Below, in pieces: positions 51,852 to 59,786 of a stretch of 64,000 bases of DNA. A program made the translations under genes and the position numbers. The stretch is taken from assembly GCF_003063265.1 (NCBI RefSeq), contig NZ_NERU01000021.1:1-64000 (forward strand). The letters run 5' to 3'. Positions within the stretch are counted from its first letter, which is position 1; each line of letters opens with the position of its first letter. The notes beneath the pieces were generated by a model. The model saw nothing but the letters and a program-made list of their open reading frames with translations, did not search any database and was not told the DNA's origin. The DNA is from Limnohabitans sp. WS1 (GTDB lineage Bacteria > Pseudomonadota > Gammaproteobacteria > Burkholderiales > Burkholderiaceae_C).

Positions 51852-52427
51852 ATGAAAATCCACTTGCAAACGCCCGAAGAAATTCGCCCGCAAATTTGGA
51901 AAGAGCTGGGCCGGGCCAGTCTGGACCGGCACCACGAATGGCGCACGCCGGTGCTGGCCTCTGCCGACGCAGACGGCTTGCCCGATGCACGCACCGTGGT
52001 GCTGCGACAGGTGGACGCTGGGGCTGGGCTGCTGACTTTTTACACCGACAGCCGCAGTCCCAAAGTGGCTCAACTGCAAGCGAAAGCGCCAGCGGTGCTG
52101 GTGTTTTGGAGTGCGCGTTTGAGCTGGCAATTGCGGGTGCGGGTGACTTGCTCGGTCATCACCTCTGGCCCAGAGGTCGAGGCGCTTTGGCAAGGGGTCA
52201 AACAGTCGGCGGCTGCGGGTGATTATTTGTCGCCACGGCCGCCGGGTGCGCTGTTGCCACCAGCCAGTGGCATGGCCGATGCACCCAAGGCCAACGCCTC
52301 CGCGCCAACGCACAGCTTTGCCTTGCTGCGTGCGCAGGTGCTGCAGATGGACTGGCTGGAGTTGTCGCGCGACGGGCATCGCCGGGCGCAGCTGAGCGCC
52401 AACACCTGGGAGTGGCTCACGCCCTGA
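51852..52427 (+). CDS. Pyridoxamine 5'-phosphate oxidase-like FMN-binding protein
   Basis: 191 residues from ATG 51852. The split-barrel flavin fold is indicated by 'LPDARTVVLRQVDAGAGLLTFYTDSRSPKVAQLQAKAPAVLVFW' and the end 'QMDWLELSRDGHRRAQL', as in the PNPOx/Alr4036 group. It is shorter than true PdxH and lacks its C-terminal signature, so vitamin B6 oxidation is unproven. The longer frame from 51738 would overlap cho and is not needed. It converges with folB seven bases away. Confidence 0.82.
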   Translation: MKIHLQTPEEIRPQIWKELGRASLDRHHEWRTPVLASADADGLPDARTVVLRQVDAGAGLLTFYTDSRSPKVAQLQAKAPAVLVFWSARLSWQLRVRVTCSVITSGPEVEALWQGVKQSAAAGDYLSPRPPGALLPPASGMADAPKANASAPTHSFALLRAQVLQMDWLELSRDGHRRAQLSANTWEWLTP

Positions 52428-52433
52428 ATGCTT

Positions 52434-52841
52434 TCAGCTCAGGCCGTCTCGCATGCGCTGCAGTCGCGCCCCGTCCACCACCAAACGCACGCCCAAAGAG
52501 CCGCTGCCCGCACGCACCGGAAATTTGCGCAAGGCGATGTCGAGCGCCTCAATAACCGGGTAAGCCGCACAGGCCTGCACGATGCGCGTTATCAGCCGCT
52601 CTTGGGTCTCGTACAGCCCGTCGGCCGCCAGCCGTTCGATCTCGACCACCAGTGGGTCGTAGTCGAACACATGCGCCATGCCGTCTTGGGCAATCAGCAC
52701 CAGATCAGAGTCGACCCAGAGGGTCAAGTCCAGCGCGTGGTACTCGGGCACGGTGTCGCTGGGCGCATAGGTGCCGATGCGGGTGGCCAGGTGAAAATCT
52801 TTCAGTTCGATCCGGCTGGCGGTCGAGGTTGGCATGGTCAT
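52434..52841 (-). CDS. folB: Dihydroneopterin aldolase-like protein
   Basis: 135 residues. FolB tunnelling-fold pattern: 'IELKDFHLATRIGTYAPSDTVPEYHALDLTLWVD', 'HVFDYDPLVVEIERLAADGLYETQERLITRIVQAC' with the active-site Glu, and 'ALDIALRKFPVRAGSGSLGVRLVVD'. FolB makes 6-hydroxymethyl-dihydropterin in folate synthesis. The usual 'GVYEHER' start is 'GTYAPSD' here, so it may be a paralogue. Three minus-strand genes (SOUL, HNH, folB) follow one another with gaps of 57 and 40 bases. Confidence 0.82.
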   Translation of the reverse strand: MTMPTSTASRIELKDFHLATRIGTYAPSDTVPEYHALDLTLWVDSDLVLIAQDGMAHVFDYDPLVVEIERLAADGLYETQERLITRIVQACAAYPVIEALDIALRKFPVRAGSGSLGVRLVVDGARLQRMRDGLS

Positions 52842-52881
52842 GGGTGTTCAGGGGCAAGTTCGTGGGTTGGAATTCTGGGGC

Positions 52882-53268
52882 TCAGCGCTTGCTTTTGAGC
52901 CGTTGGCTCTTGCGGCTTTTTTCAAAAAATGCGTCGGGTTTGGTTTGCACCCAACGGATGAAGCGGGCCATCTCTTCGGGCTGCTTCAGGGCCTCGACCG
53001 TGGCGTAGGTGCGGGCCAATTCGGTCTCGGTGAACAGCGCATGGATTTGGCGGTGGCAAATGCGGTGCAGCACCACCGTGTGCGCGCCGCCGTGCGACTT
53101 GGGCACCAGATGGTGTGCGTCTTGTTGGCTGGGTGGAATGGGGCGATCGCACAGCGGACACAGCACGGCGTCGCTGCGCGGTGCGGGCAGGGCTTCAAGC
53201 TGGGCTTGAATGAGTTTTTTGCGGATGCGCCCCGTCACGGCAGCAAGACTGTTTGGACCATCGCCCAA
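52882..53268 (-). CDS. HNH endonuclease domain protein
   Basis: 128 residues. The HNH core is complete: a CxxC pair 'LCPLCDRPIPPSQQDAHHLVPKSHGG', then 'TVVLHRICHRQIHALF' with the last His. A zinc-stabilised HNH of this small stand-alone type is common in betaproteobacteria; its target is unknown. The C-terminus is strongly basic (FFEKSRKSQRLKSKR), which would help DNA binding. No methyltransferase or phage gene is next to it. Confidence 0.82.
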   Translation of the reverse strand: MGDGPNSLAAVTGRIRKKLIQAQLEALPAPRSDAVLCPLCDRPIPPSQQDAHHLVPKSHGGAHTVVLHRICHRQIHALFTETELARTYATVEALKQPEEMARFIRWVQTKPDAFFEKSRKSQRLKSKR

Positions 53269-53325
53269 GGCTACAACAGACCGACAACGGCACAGGCCGC
53301 ACAGGGCGATTGATCCCGCTTGCTT

Positions 53326-53922
53326 TCAGGGCATCAGGTCAATCAAGATCTCGTTGCGCCGATTCCAAGGCAGGGTGAAAGGGTCGTCGTATCGGGCGAT
53401 TTGGGCGGTGGGGCTGAGCTTGAGTTGGCGAGCCTGCGCCCAAACCCGCAGGCGCTCGGTCTGCTCCTGAATGCTCGCTTGTGTGGTGAAGCCGCTGAAG
53501 CGCAGCGCCACCGTTTCGTGCTCGGGCACGGGGCGCAGCTGGATTTGCGGGTTGAGCGGCTGGGGCAGGGTCTGCACGCTCTCGGCCGACGGCATCACAA
53601 AATGCACGCGCCAACCCTGGTCGTCTGGCACCACGGTCACGGGCGCGGTCATGGAAATTTTGCGCTGCGCACCCAGCCCGGCTTGCAGGTTGTCGCCAAA
53701 GATGTAAGAAGCAATGCGCCGAAAGCCGCTGCGGCTGGCCGCATCGAAGTCCCCCTGGATTTGCGTTTGCGCCACCGTGAAGGCGGCGTAGCGGCGCACC
53801 TCAAAAGGCGGGTCAGAGACGAGCACGGTGTAACGCGGTTCTTCAACGGCCATGGCGGCTCCAGAAAAAAGGAACAAGACGGGCAACAAGAGGGAGGGCA
53901 AGAGGGAAAAAAGCCAGCGCAT
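53326..53922 (-). CDS. SOUL-family haem-binding protein, secreted
   Basis: 198 residues with a signal peptide (LPSLLLPVLFLFSGAAMA). The SOUL/HBP pattern is clear: 'PRYTVLVSDPPFEVRRYAAFTVAQT', 'GFRRIASYIFGDN', 'KISMTAPVTVVP', 'VHFVMPSA' and the C-terminal 'YDDPFTLPWNRRNEILIDL'. It probably sits in the periplasm and may bind haem or another tetrapyrrole. Confidence 0.88.
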   Translation of the reverse strand: MRWLFSLLPSLLLPVLFLFSGAAMAVEEPRYTVLVSDPPFEVRRYAAFTVAQTQIQGDFDAASRSGFRRIASYIFGDNLQAGLGAQRKISMTAPVTVVPDDQGWRVHFVMPSAESVQTLPQPLNPQIQLRPVPEHETVALRFSGFTTQASIQEQTERLRVWAQARQLKLSPTAQIARYDDPFTLPWNRRNEILIDLMP

Positions 53923-54008
53923 CAGGGTCTTTCATGTGGCGTGTGACGCCATTACAGCAAATTCAGGCCTGCACCTCGGTCCGCTGGCGCACGCCTGCGG
54001 ACGCTTGA

Positions 54009-54365
54009 TCAGCCCCTGACCATGCGCATCACCTCGCCCGCATCCAGGGTGGACGCCCGGGCCTGGATGTCGCCCAAGTGCTGCTGTTGCAGGGTTTTGC
54101 CGCTGCTCAACAGGCCTTGGTAGGTTTGGCGCAGCAAGTCGCAGCGGCAATGAACTCCTTGATGTGGCCTTGGTCGAGCGACACGCCATGGGCCAGGCCC
54201 ACGCGGTAGACCATTTTGATTGGCAGCGCAATGATGGCCATCGACGCCCAGGACTGGGGCAGCAACGCCAGTGCGCCGTTCAAGATGGCGTAGTTGAGGA
54301 TGGAGCGGTCGATGGCGGCGCTGTCCACGGCGTGCTTGCGCGGGCGCTGCGCATTTGGCCAAGTT
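54009..54365 (-). pseudogene. Frameshifted fragment of a DUF697/YcjF-like membrane protein
   Basis: One frame (stop at 54107) reads 'AIDRSILNYAILNGALALLPQSWASMAIIALPIKMVYRVGLAHGVSLDQGHIKEFIAAA'. The continuation 'LLRQTYQGLLSSGKTLQQQHLGDIQARASTLDAGEVMRMVRG' is in another frame that stops at 54009. Together they match the C-terminal membrane part of DUF697 proteins. The shift lies near 54140-54150. The N-terminal part is not recognisable and the ATPase gene begins to overlap there, so this is a decayed gene. Confidence 0.65.
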
Positions 54366-54411
54366 GGGATTGAGGTGATTCGGCGGATTCGTGTCGGGTG
54401 TGTGCGAAATA

Positions 54412-55656
54412 TCACTTGCCCCAAAGTGTCGACAACGGGGCCGCCCAGATGTTGTCGCCCAGCGGCAGGGTTTCGTCGCCGTCATAAAGCAGCACGCCCA
54501 TTTTGAAATCAGCCCCCGCCAGTCCGGCGAGTTTTCGCAGGCCACGCAGGTCGCTTTCTTTGACGGTGGCCGATGACTTGATTTCAACCCCGACCACCTG
54601 GCCTGCGGCGTTTTCAATCACCACATCGACTTCCACCTGGTCGGCATCCCGGTAGTACAGCAGTTGGTAGTCGCCCTCGGCGGTGCTGGCGTGCTTGAGC
54701 AATTCTGCATAGACAAAGGTTTCCAGCACATGGCCAAAGCGTGTTTTGTCTTTTTGGGTTTCTTCAGCGGTCAAGTCCAAAAGGGTGGCCAGCAGACCTG
54801 CATCGATGAATTGAAGTTTGGGCATTTTGACCATGCGCTTGAGGCGATTGCGCGCCCATACATCCACGCGTTTGAGCAAATACATTTGCTCAAAGATGCC
54901 GAGATATTTGGCGGCGGTTTTGTTGTCGATGCCCACTTGGCCGCCGAGTTGAGAGTAGTTGCACATTTGCCCGGCCATCTGAGCCAGGGCGCGCAAAAAC
55001 CGCGGCAGTTGATCCAACTTGTCAATGTTGGCGATGTCGCGAACATCGCGCTCCACGATGGCCGCGAGGTATTGACGCGCCCAAGTTGTGCGACGCCTGT
55101 CGGTGGATCGCGTCAACGCCTCTGGGTAGCCGCCCCGCAGCACACGGCCAATCAGGTTATCGTCTCGGGCAGATGAGCCCGCTTGAGGCAGGTGGTCAAC
55201 AAACACACGGTCTAACCAGTTGGCAGACTGCCCTGCGATTTCGCTTTGTGACAAAGGCAGGAGTGACAAAGTCTCCATGCGCCCCGCCAAAGAATCGGCC
55301 ACCGTGGGCAGGGCCATCAAGTTGGCTGAGCCTGTGAGTAGAAAACGCCCTGGACGACGGTCTTCGTCCACGCTTTTTTTGATCGCCAGCAACAAACCTG
55401 GGGCGCGTTGAATCTCGTCGATCACCGCACGGTCCAAGCTGCGTATCATGCCCACCGGGTCTTCTTGGGCCGACAAAAGGGTGAGCGCGTCATCCAGGGG
55501 CAGATAACGAAATTCGCCGCTGTTGCCAGCGATCTCCTTGACCAGTGTCGTCTTGCCTGCCTGTCGTGGACCAGCCAAAAGAACCACTGGCGTGTCGCGC
55601 ATGGCTTCAAGGAGGTGCGGCGCGATGAGTCGCGGGAAAATTTCAAGGTCAGCCAT
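54412..55656 (-). CDS. AAA ATPase with DUF4143 C-terminal domain
   Basis: 414 residues. N-terminal P-loop 'VVLLAGPRQAGKTTLVKEI', Walker B 'DRAVIDEIQRAPGLLLAIK', sensor 'GRFLLTGSANL' and arginine-rich 'GGYPEALTRSTDRRRTTW'. The C-terminal DUF4143 part has a nuclease-like 'DQVEVDVVIENAAGQVVGVEIKSS' (E-V-D ... E-I-K). This is a widely spread, often horizontally moved family of unknown task. The leader upstream holds a motif repeated every 22 bases. The neighbours on both sides are decayed genes. Confidence 0.85.
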   Translation of the reverse strand: MADLEIFPRLIAPHLLEAMRDTPVVLLAGPRQAGKTTLVKEIAGNSGEFRYLPLDDALTLLSAQEDPVGMIRSLDRAVIDEIQRAPGLLLAIKKSVDEDRRPGRFLLTGSANLMALPTVADSLAGRMETLSLLPLSQSEIAGQSANWLDRVFVDHLPQAGSSARDDNLIGRVLRGGYPEALTRSTDRRRTTWARQYLAAIVERDVRDIANIDKLDQLPRFLRALAQMAGQMCNYSQLGGQVGIDNKTAAKYLGIFEQMYLLKRVDVWARNRLKRMVKMPKLQFIDAGLLATLLDLTAEETQKDKTRFGHVLETFVYAELLKHASTAEGDYQLLYYRDADQVEVDVVIENAAGQVVGVEIKSSATVKESDLRGLRKLAGLAGADFKMGVLLYDGDETLPLGDNIWAAPLSTLWGK

Positions 55657-55675
55657 GGCCTGATGCTTTCGTAAT

Positions 55676-55747
55676 TTTGGGATTATTTGTACAAATATTT
55701 GGGAATATCATTTCGTAAATTTGGGAAATTCATGCCGTCAATTTGGG
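55676..55747. repeat. TTTGGG motif repeated every 22 bp before the ATPase gene
   Basis: TTTGGG starts at 55676, 55698, 55720 and 55742, exactly 22 bases apart, in an AT-rich leader. A longer match, TTTCGTAA(T/A)TTTGGGA, occurs at 55667 and again at 55711, 44 bases apart. Spacing of two helical turns puts all copies on one face of the DNA, as for sites of a cooperatively binding regulator. The fourth copy runs into the antitoxin fragment. Confidence 0.7.
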
Positions 55748-55916
55748 CGAAATTGCCCAAGCGCGTGGTATGCCGCAGATCGCAAAAGACTCTGGTATTG
55801 GCCGCGAAGCCTTGTACAAGGCGCTTCGCCCGGACGCCAGCCCTCGTTTTGACACCGTGGCCCGAGTTAGCAAGACCTTGGGCGTGAAGCTGGTGGAACA
55901 ACGGTTGGTGGTTTAA
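55737..55916 (+). pseudogene. 5'-truncated second copy of the HigA-type antitoxin
   Basis: The frame reads VNLGEIAQARGMPQIAKDSGIGREALYKALRPDASPRF and on to VKLVEQRLVV and TAA at 55914-55916. This matches the last 57-58 residues of the intact antitoxin at 49956-50246, including DNA-level identity over long runs. The first 38 residues and any toxin are missing. No suitable start codon or ribosome site precedes it; an internal ATG at 55770 would give only 48 residues. Confidence 0.8.
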
Positions 55917-56025
55917 ACCGCTAACCAAGTACCCGATTGCAGGCCCATATTTTGGTCAACATGGCCACAAGCGCGGTCATGCATGTGGGCCTGAGCATTC
56001 GGCTTCAAACATTCGTCAAGGTTCG

Positions 56026-56712
56026 GACTACTGCACCGCGCTCGACCTGCAACGCATGAGCCCGGCCGCAGCCAAAGCGGGCTGGTCGGTGGTGCTGGAA
56101 AAAACCGTGCGCGAACTCAACGGCACCCCCTGCATCGAGTTCGAAGACGAACCCCCGGCCAAACAACAAATCGCCTGCACCCGCAGCTTTGGCCACCCGG
56201 TGACCGAGCTGATCGAACTGCAAGAAGCCATCACCGAATTTGCCTGCCGCGCCGCAGAAAAACTGCGCAAACAAGGCAGCCACACGGGCCAAATCATGGC
56301 CTTCATCCGCACCAGCCCCTTCCGGCAACAAGACCCGCAATACAGCCGCAGTGCCAGCATCCCCCTGCCCAGCCCCACCAGCGACAGCGCCCACATCACC
56401 CAGCCGGCCAACGCCATCGCCAAACGCCTGTACAAACCCGGCTACAAATACGCGAAAGCAGGCGTGATGCTGATGGACCTGCAACCGGCCACCCGCGAAC
56501 AACTGCCACTGGACTTTGACGAGACCATGCCCGAAAACCGCGTGCGCCTGATGCTGGCCATGGACCAGCTGAACCAGCGCTATGGGCGTGGGACGCTGAA
56601 GCTGGCCAGTGCGGGTGGCATTGGTGTACTGCCGGTTTGGGGGATGAAGCAGGAGCGCAAGACGTCGGCTTACACCACGGATTGGCTGGGCCTGCCCAAT
56701 GCTTGGTCATGA
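56026..56712 (+). pseudogene. umuC: 3' half of umuC (DNA polymerase V catalytic subunit)
   Basis: The frame from about 56026 reads 'YCTALDLQRMSPAAAKAGWSVVLEKTVRELNGTPC' then 'QQIACTRSFGHPVTELIELQEAITEFACRAAEKLRKQG', 'FIRTSPFRQQDPQYSRSASIPL' and 'RYGRGTLKLAS...WGMKQERKTSAYTT'. These are the thumb/little-finger and C-terminal parts of UmuC. The palm and finger domains with the catalytic acidic residues are absent, so it cannot be a polymerase. The ATG at 56056 is internal. It ends at a natural UmuC C-terminus. Confidence 0.85.
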
Positions 56713-56777
56713 AGCCTGGTCATGAGGGAGGCCATGCCACAGTGACCCCCTTGGGCCGTGACGGAGGCCTGCTTAGC

Positions 56778-58124
56778 TCAGAGCTTTTTCACCAACACCT
56801 GGCTCTTGCGGTCCCAGTTGTATTTGCGTTTGCGCGCTTCGGGCAGCCAGTCGGGGTCCACCTGGGCAAAGCCGCGTTTGATGAACCAGTGCATGGTGCG
56901 CGTGGTCAGCACAAAGATGCTTTTGAGGCCCATGGCGCGGGCGCGTTGCTCGATGCGTTTGAGCACTTTTTCACCATCGCCCTGGCCTTGCGACTGGGGC
57001 GACACCGTCAGCGCCGCCATCTCGGCGGTTTTGGCTTCGGGGTAGGGGTAGAGCGCCGCGCAGGCAAAGATCACGCCGTCGTGGTCGATGATGGTGTAGT
57101 GGTCAATGTCGCGTTCGATCTCGGTGCGGTCGCGCTTGACCAGCGTGCCATCTTTTTCAAACGGCTCAATCAGCTGCAAGATGCCGCCCACGTCGTCTGA
57201 GGTGGCTTCGCGCAGCTCTTCGAGTTTTTCGTCGATGACCATGGTGCCGATGCCGTCGTGCACATAAATTTCCAGCAGCAGAGCGCCGTCCACCGCAAAG
57301 GGCAGGATGTGGCTGCGCTCCACCCCCTCTTCGCAGGCCTTGACGCAGTGTTGCAGGTAAAAGCCAATGTCGGTCGGTTCGGTCGGGTTGGGCAGCGAGG
57401 CCAGCAACTGCTTGGCGGCGGCGAGTGGCAGTTCGGTGTCAATCGGGTTGTCGTCGCTGGCCGGCGCGTGCGGCTCGATGCGAATGCCCGGCACCTCGGT
57501 CAAAAAGATCAGCTTGTCGGCCTGCAACTCGGTGGCCACGCTGGTGGCGACTTCTTCCATGGTCAGGTTAAAAGCCTCGCCTGTGGGCGAGAAACCAAAG
57601 GGCGAGAGCAGGACCATCGCGCCCATGTCCAGTGTGTTGGTGATGCCCTGCACGTCCACCTTGCGCACCAGACCCGAGTGCATGAAGTCCACGCCGTCCA
57701 CAATGCCCACCGGCCGAGCCGTGATGAAGTTGCCCGAAATCACCCGCACTGTGGAGCCCGCCATGGGCGTGTTGGGCAGGCCCTGGCTGAACGCCGCTTC
57801 GATCTCGTAACGCAGCTGGCCCGCCGCCTCTTGGGCGCAATCGAGCGCCACGCTGTCGGTGAGGCGGATGCCGTGCGAATATTTGGGCGTGTGGCCCTTG
57901 GCCGCCAGCTGTTCATTCACCTGCGGGCGAAAGCCGTGCACGAGCACGATCTTGACGCCCATGCTCTGGATCAGCGCCAAGTCTTGCGCCAGGTTGTGCA
58001 GCTTGCCCGCCGCAATCGCCTCGCCCGCAATGCCCACCACAAAGGTCTTGCCCCGGTGCATGTGGATGTAAGGCGCCACGGACCGGAACCAGGGCACGAA
58101 GGTGAAGTTGAAGACTGTGGACAT
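56778..58124 (-). CDS. argA: N-acetylglutamate synthase
   Basis: 448 residues from ATG 58124 (a TTG at 58130 is also in frame). First step of arginine synthesis: acetyl-CoA plus glutamate. The N-terminal amino-acid kinase domain shows 'TFVVGIAGEAIAAG', 'IVLVHGFRPQVNEQLAAKG' and 'KLIFLTEVPGIRIE', and the C-terminal GNAT domain 'ALTVSPQSQGQGDGEKVLKRIEQRARAMGL' with the acetyl-CoA loop. This is the classical ArgA arrangement. It converges with the umuC fragment and starts seven bases after the vapC-like stop, so it may be read through from the toxin operon. Confidence 0.95.
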   Translation of the reverse strand: MSTVFNFTFVPWFRSVAPYIHMHRGKTFVVGIAGEAIAAGKLHNLAQDLALIQSMGVKIVLVHGFRPQVNEQLAAKGHTPKYSHGIRLTDSVALDCAQEAAGQLRYEIEAAFSQGLPNTPMAGSTVRVISGNFITARPVGIVDGVDFMHSGLVRKVDVQGITNTLDMGAMVLLSPFGFSPTGEAFNLTMEEVATSVATELQADKLIFLTEVPGIRIEPHAPASDDNPIDTELPLAAAKQLLASLPNPTEPTDIGFYLQHCVKACEEGVERSHILPFAVDGALLLEIYVHDGIGTMVIDEKLEELREATSDDVGGILQLIEPFEKDGTLVKRDRTEIERDIDHYTIIDHDGVIFACAALYPYPEAKTAEMAALTVSPQSQGQGDGEKVLKRIEQRARAMGLKSIFVLTTRTMHWFIKRGFAQVDPDWLPEARKRKYNWDRKSQVLVKKL

Positions 58125-58130
58125 GGGCAA

Positions 58131-58568
58131 TCAGGGCTTGAGCAAAAGAAGTTGGCTGGAGGGCAGCAGACGCAAAAAATCGCGGTCGAATGTGCAGAGT
58201 GTCTCACCGGATTGCATCACCGTTGAGGCGATCCAAGCATCGGTGACCAAGTTGCCGCTGACTTGTTGCTCCAGACAGACTTGCCTGAGGTTGGGCCAGG
58301 TCGTGCCCTGTGACTGAAATTGCACGCTCGGGCAGCTGAGCAGGCTGTCCACAAAGTCGGTCACGTCTTGTAAAGGATCTGTTTGTTGAAAAATTTTGGG
58401 GTGGGTGGTGATCCGTATCAAACCTGTCACCACCATGCCCAGCAGCATCAGGCTGGTGCGTCCGTTGGCTGCTTGCACAACGGCATCGTCCAGCCAGGCG
58501 CGGGCCGGCAAGTGGTGCGGGTGGTCGGGCCGGTAAGCGGCCACCAGCACGTTGACATCAGGCGTCAT
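58131..58568 (-). CDS. vapC: VapC-like PIN-domain toxin
   Basis: 145 residues. PIN ribonuclease acidic residues: Asp4 in 'MTPDVNVLVAA', the Asp in 'LVTDAWIAS' and the Asp pair in 'CTFDRDF'. The central acidic residue common in VapC is not evident in 'LMLLGMVVTGLIRITTHP', as is seen in some members of this sub-group. Overlaps the antitoxin stop by four bases. VapC toxins cut tRNA or rRNA. Confidence 0.85.
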   Translation of the reverse strand: MTPDVNVLVAAYRPDHPHHLPARAWLDDAVVQAANGRTSLMLLGMVVTGLIRITTHPKIFQQTDPLQDVTDFVDSLLSCPSVQFQSQGTTWPNLRQVCLEQQVSGNLVTDAWIASTVMQSGETLCTFDRDFLRLLPSSQLLLLKP

Positions 58569-58831
58569 GACAGCCGAGTCAGGACCATGTCCGCGTCCAT
58601 TGCGTCATACATAGAGCGATTGCTGCCCGGGTCAATGCCCGGTTGCAGGCCGCCCCGAGCTTTGGAGACAGGCAGTTTGGGAATCACGATGGGGGCAGCG
58701 GGTGTGTCTTGCCGGACATACCAGGACAGCAGTTCGCGCATCTTTGCGCTCAGCGATGTGCCTTCTTGGATGGCTTTGATGCGAGCTTGCTTTATCAGGT
58801 TATCGTCAATGGATAGGGTGATGTTGCTCAT
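58565..58831 (-). CDS. vapB: VapB-like antitoxin (ribbon-helix-helix)
   Basis: 88 residues: 'NITLSIDDNLIKQARIKAIQEGTSLSAKMRELLSWYV' is a ribbon-helix-helix dimer domain, followed by a flexible toxin-binding tail. It starts the two-gene operon with the PIN toxin. An inverted repeat directly upstream is a good operator candidate. Confidence 0.85.
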   Translation of the reverse strand: MSNITLSIDDNLIKQARIKAIQEGTSLSAKMRELLSWYVRQDTPAAPIVIPKLPVSKARGGLQPGIDPGSNRSMYDAMDADMVLTRLS

Positions 58832-58853
58832 GAAAAATCTCTTTCTAGAAAAA

Positions 58854-58884
58854 CACGTAAATCAGTGTAGCACGTGTTTACGTG
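58854..58884. promoter_or_regulatory. Inverted repeat, probable VapBC operator
   Basis: CACGTAAA (58854-58861) and TTTACGTG (58877-58884) are perfect inverted copies 15 bases apart, 23 bases before the vapB start. A CACGTG palindrome lies inside. Confidence 0.6.
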
Positions 58885-58927
58885 AACTTTTTTCACAACA
58901 AAATATGCCCCTGGGGTAACAAATCCA

Positions 58928-58944
58928 TACGGTAAAATTCCGTA
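58928..58944. promoter_or_regulatory. Inverted repeat, probable TacAT operator
   Basis: TACGG-N7-CCGTA lies 48 bases before the start of the DUF1778 antitoxin gene, in the form typical for DUF1778 autoregulation. Confidence 0.6.
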
Positions 58945-58991
58945 CCAATTGACCCATGAGCCCCTCACACCCCGCTTCAAAGGACCGCACC

Positions 58992-59264
58992 ATGACCGCC
59001 TCTGCTGCCCGACTGGACCTGAAAATGGACGCCGCTGAAAAAGACGTGGTCTCGCGTGCGGCGGCGCTCATGGGCACCACCATGTCGGCCTTCATGCGGG
59101 CGGCGGCCAAAGACAAGGCGCTGGAGTTGCTGGAGCGCGAGTCGCGCATCACCTTGAGTGACCGGGACTTTCAGGCCTTTGCGGCCGCACTGAATGGCGA
59201 TTTTGCGCCCAATGCCGCCTTGAAGGACGCGCTTGCCGATGCGGCAAAGGTCAAGCGTGCTTGA
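58992..59264 (+). CDS. DUF1778 (TacA-like) antitoxin
   Basis: 90 residues from ATG 58992, six bases after an AAAGGA site. The DUF1778 ribbon-helix-helix is 'RLDLKMDAAEKDVVSRAAALMGTTMSAFMRAAAKDKALELLERE', with a C-terminal toxin-wrapping tail 'SDRDFQAFAAALNGDFAPNAALKDAL'. An in-frame ATG at 58956 is less likely. Pairs with the GNAT toxin gene, which it overlaps by eight bases. Confidence 0.88.
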   Translation: MTASAARLDLKMDAAEKDVVSRAAALMGTTMSAFMRAAAKDKALELLERESRITLSDRDFQAFAAALNGDFAPNAALKDALADAAKVKRA

Positions 59265-59748
59265 AGAGCAACTGCTCGAAGCCCAGCGCCACGACCGTTC
59301 ATCTTTTGACTGCGGCGTGCCGCCGCTGAACGACTACCTGCACCGCCTGGCCGCGCAGCACCAGAAAAAAGGCATCAGCACAGTGCGCGTGCTGGTGGAC
59401 AGCGATGCCCCGCAAACCATCCTCGGCTATTACAGCCTGAGCGCTGCCCATGTGGCCCACGCCGCGCTGCCTGCCGACACCCGCAAAACCTTGCCCGCAT
59501 ACCCCGTGCCCTGTTTCAGGCTCGGGCGCTTGGCTGTGGATCAGCGCTTTCGTGGGCAGGGCTTGGGCCAGGTGCTGATGGGTCTGGCGGTACAGCGTTG
59601 CCTGCAAGCGAGTCAGCATGTGGCGGCCTTTGCCATGCTGGTGGACGCCAAAGACACAGCAGCCCAAAATTTTTACCTGCATTACGGCTTCACGCCCTGT
59701 GCCGACAAACCCATGACGCTGTATCTGCCTTTGGGTCGTACTTTGTAA
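59257..59748 (+). CDS. GNAT-family toxin (TacT-like)
   Basis: 163 residues. Such toxins acetylate the amino acid on charged tRNAs and stop translation. The start is probably GTG 59257 (VLEEQLLEAQRHDRSSFDCGVPPLNDYL), with AAAGG six bases before it; ATG 59239 would add six residues lying inside the antitoxin gene. Motifs: 'RLGRLAVDQRFRGQGLGQVLM' for acetyl-CoA and the catalytic-type Tyr in 'AAQNFYLHYGF'. Confidence 0.88.
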   Translation: MLEEQLLEAQRHDRSSFDCGVPPLNDYLHRLAAQHQKKGISTVRVLVDSDAPQTILGYYSLSAAHVAHAALPADTRKTLPAYPVPCFRLGRLAVDQRFRGQGLGQVLMGLAVQRCLQASQHVAAFAMLVDAKDTAAQNFYLHYGFTPCADKPMTLYLPLGRTL

Positions 59749-59786
59749 GCACTGCTTGTTCGCGCCATTACCTTTTTACTTGACCC

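Noticed and set aside
55687-55887. Open frame MYKYLGISFRKFGKF over the antitoxin fragment
   Set aside because: It is in a different frame from the recognisable antitoxin sequence and its start lies within the 22-bp repeats.
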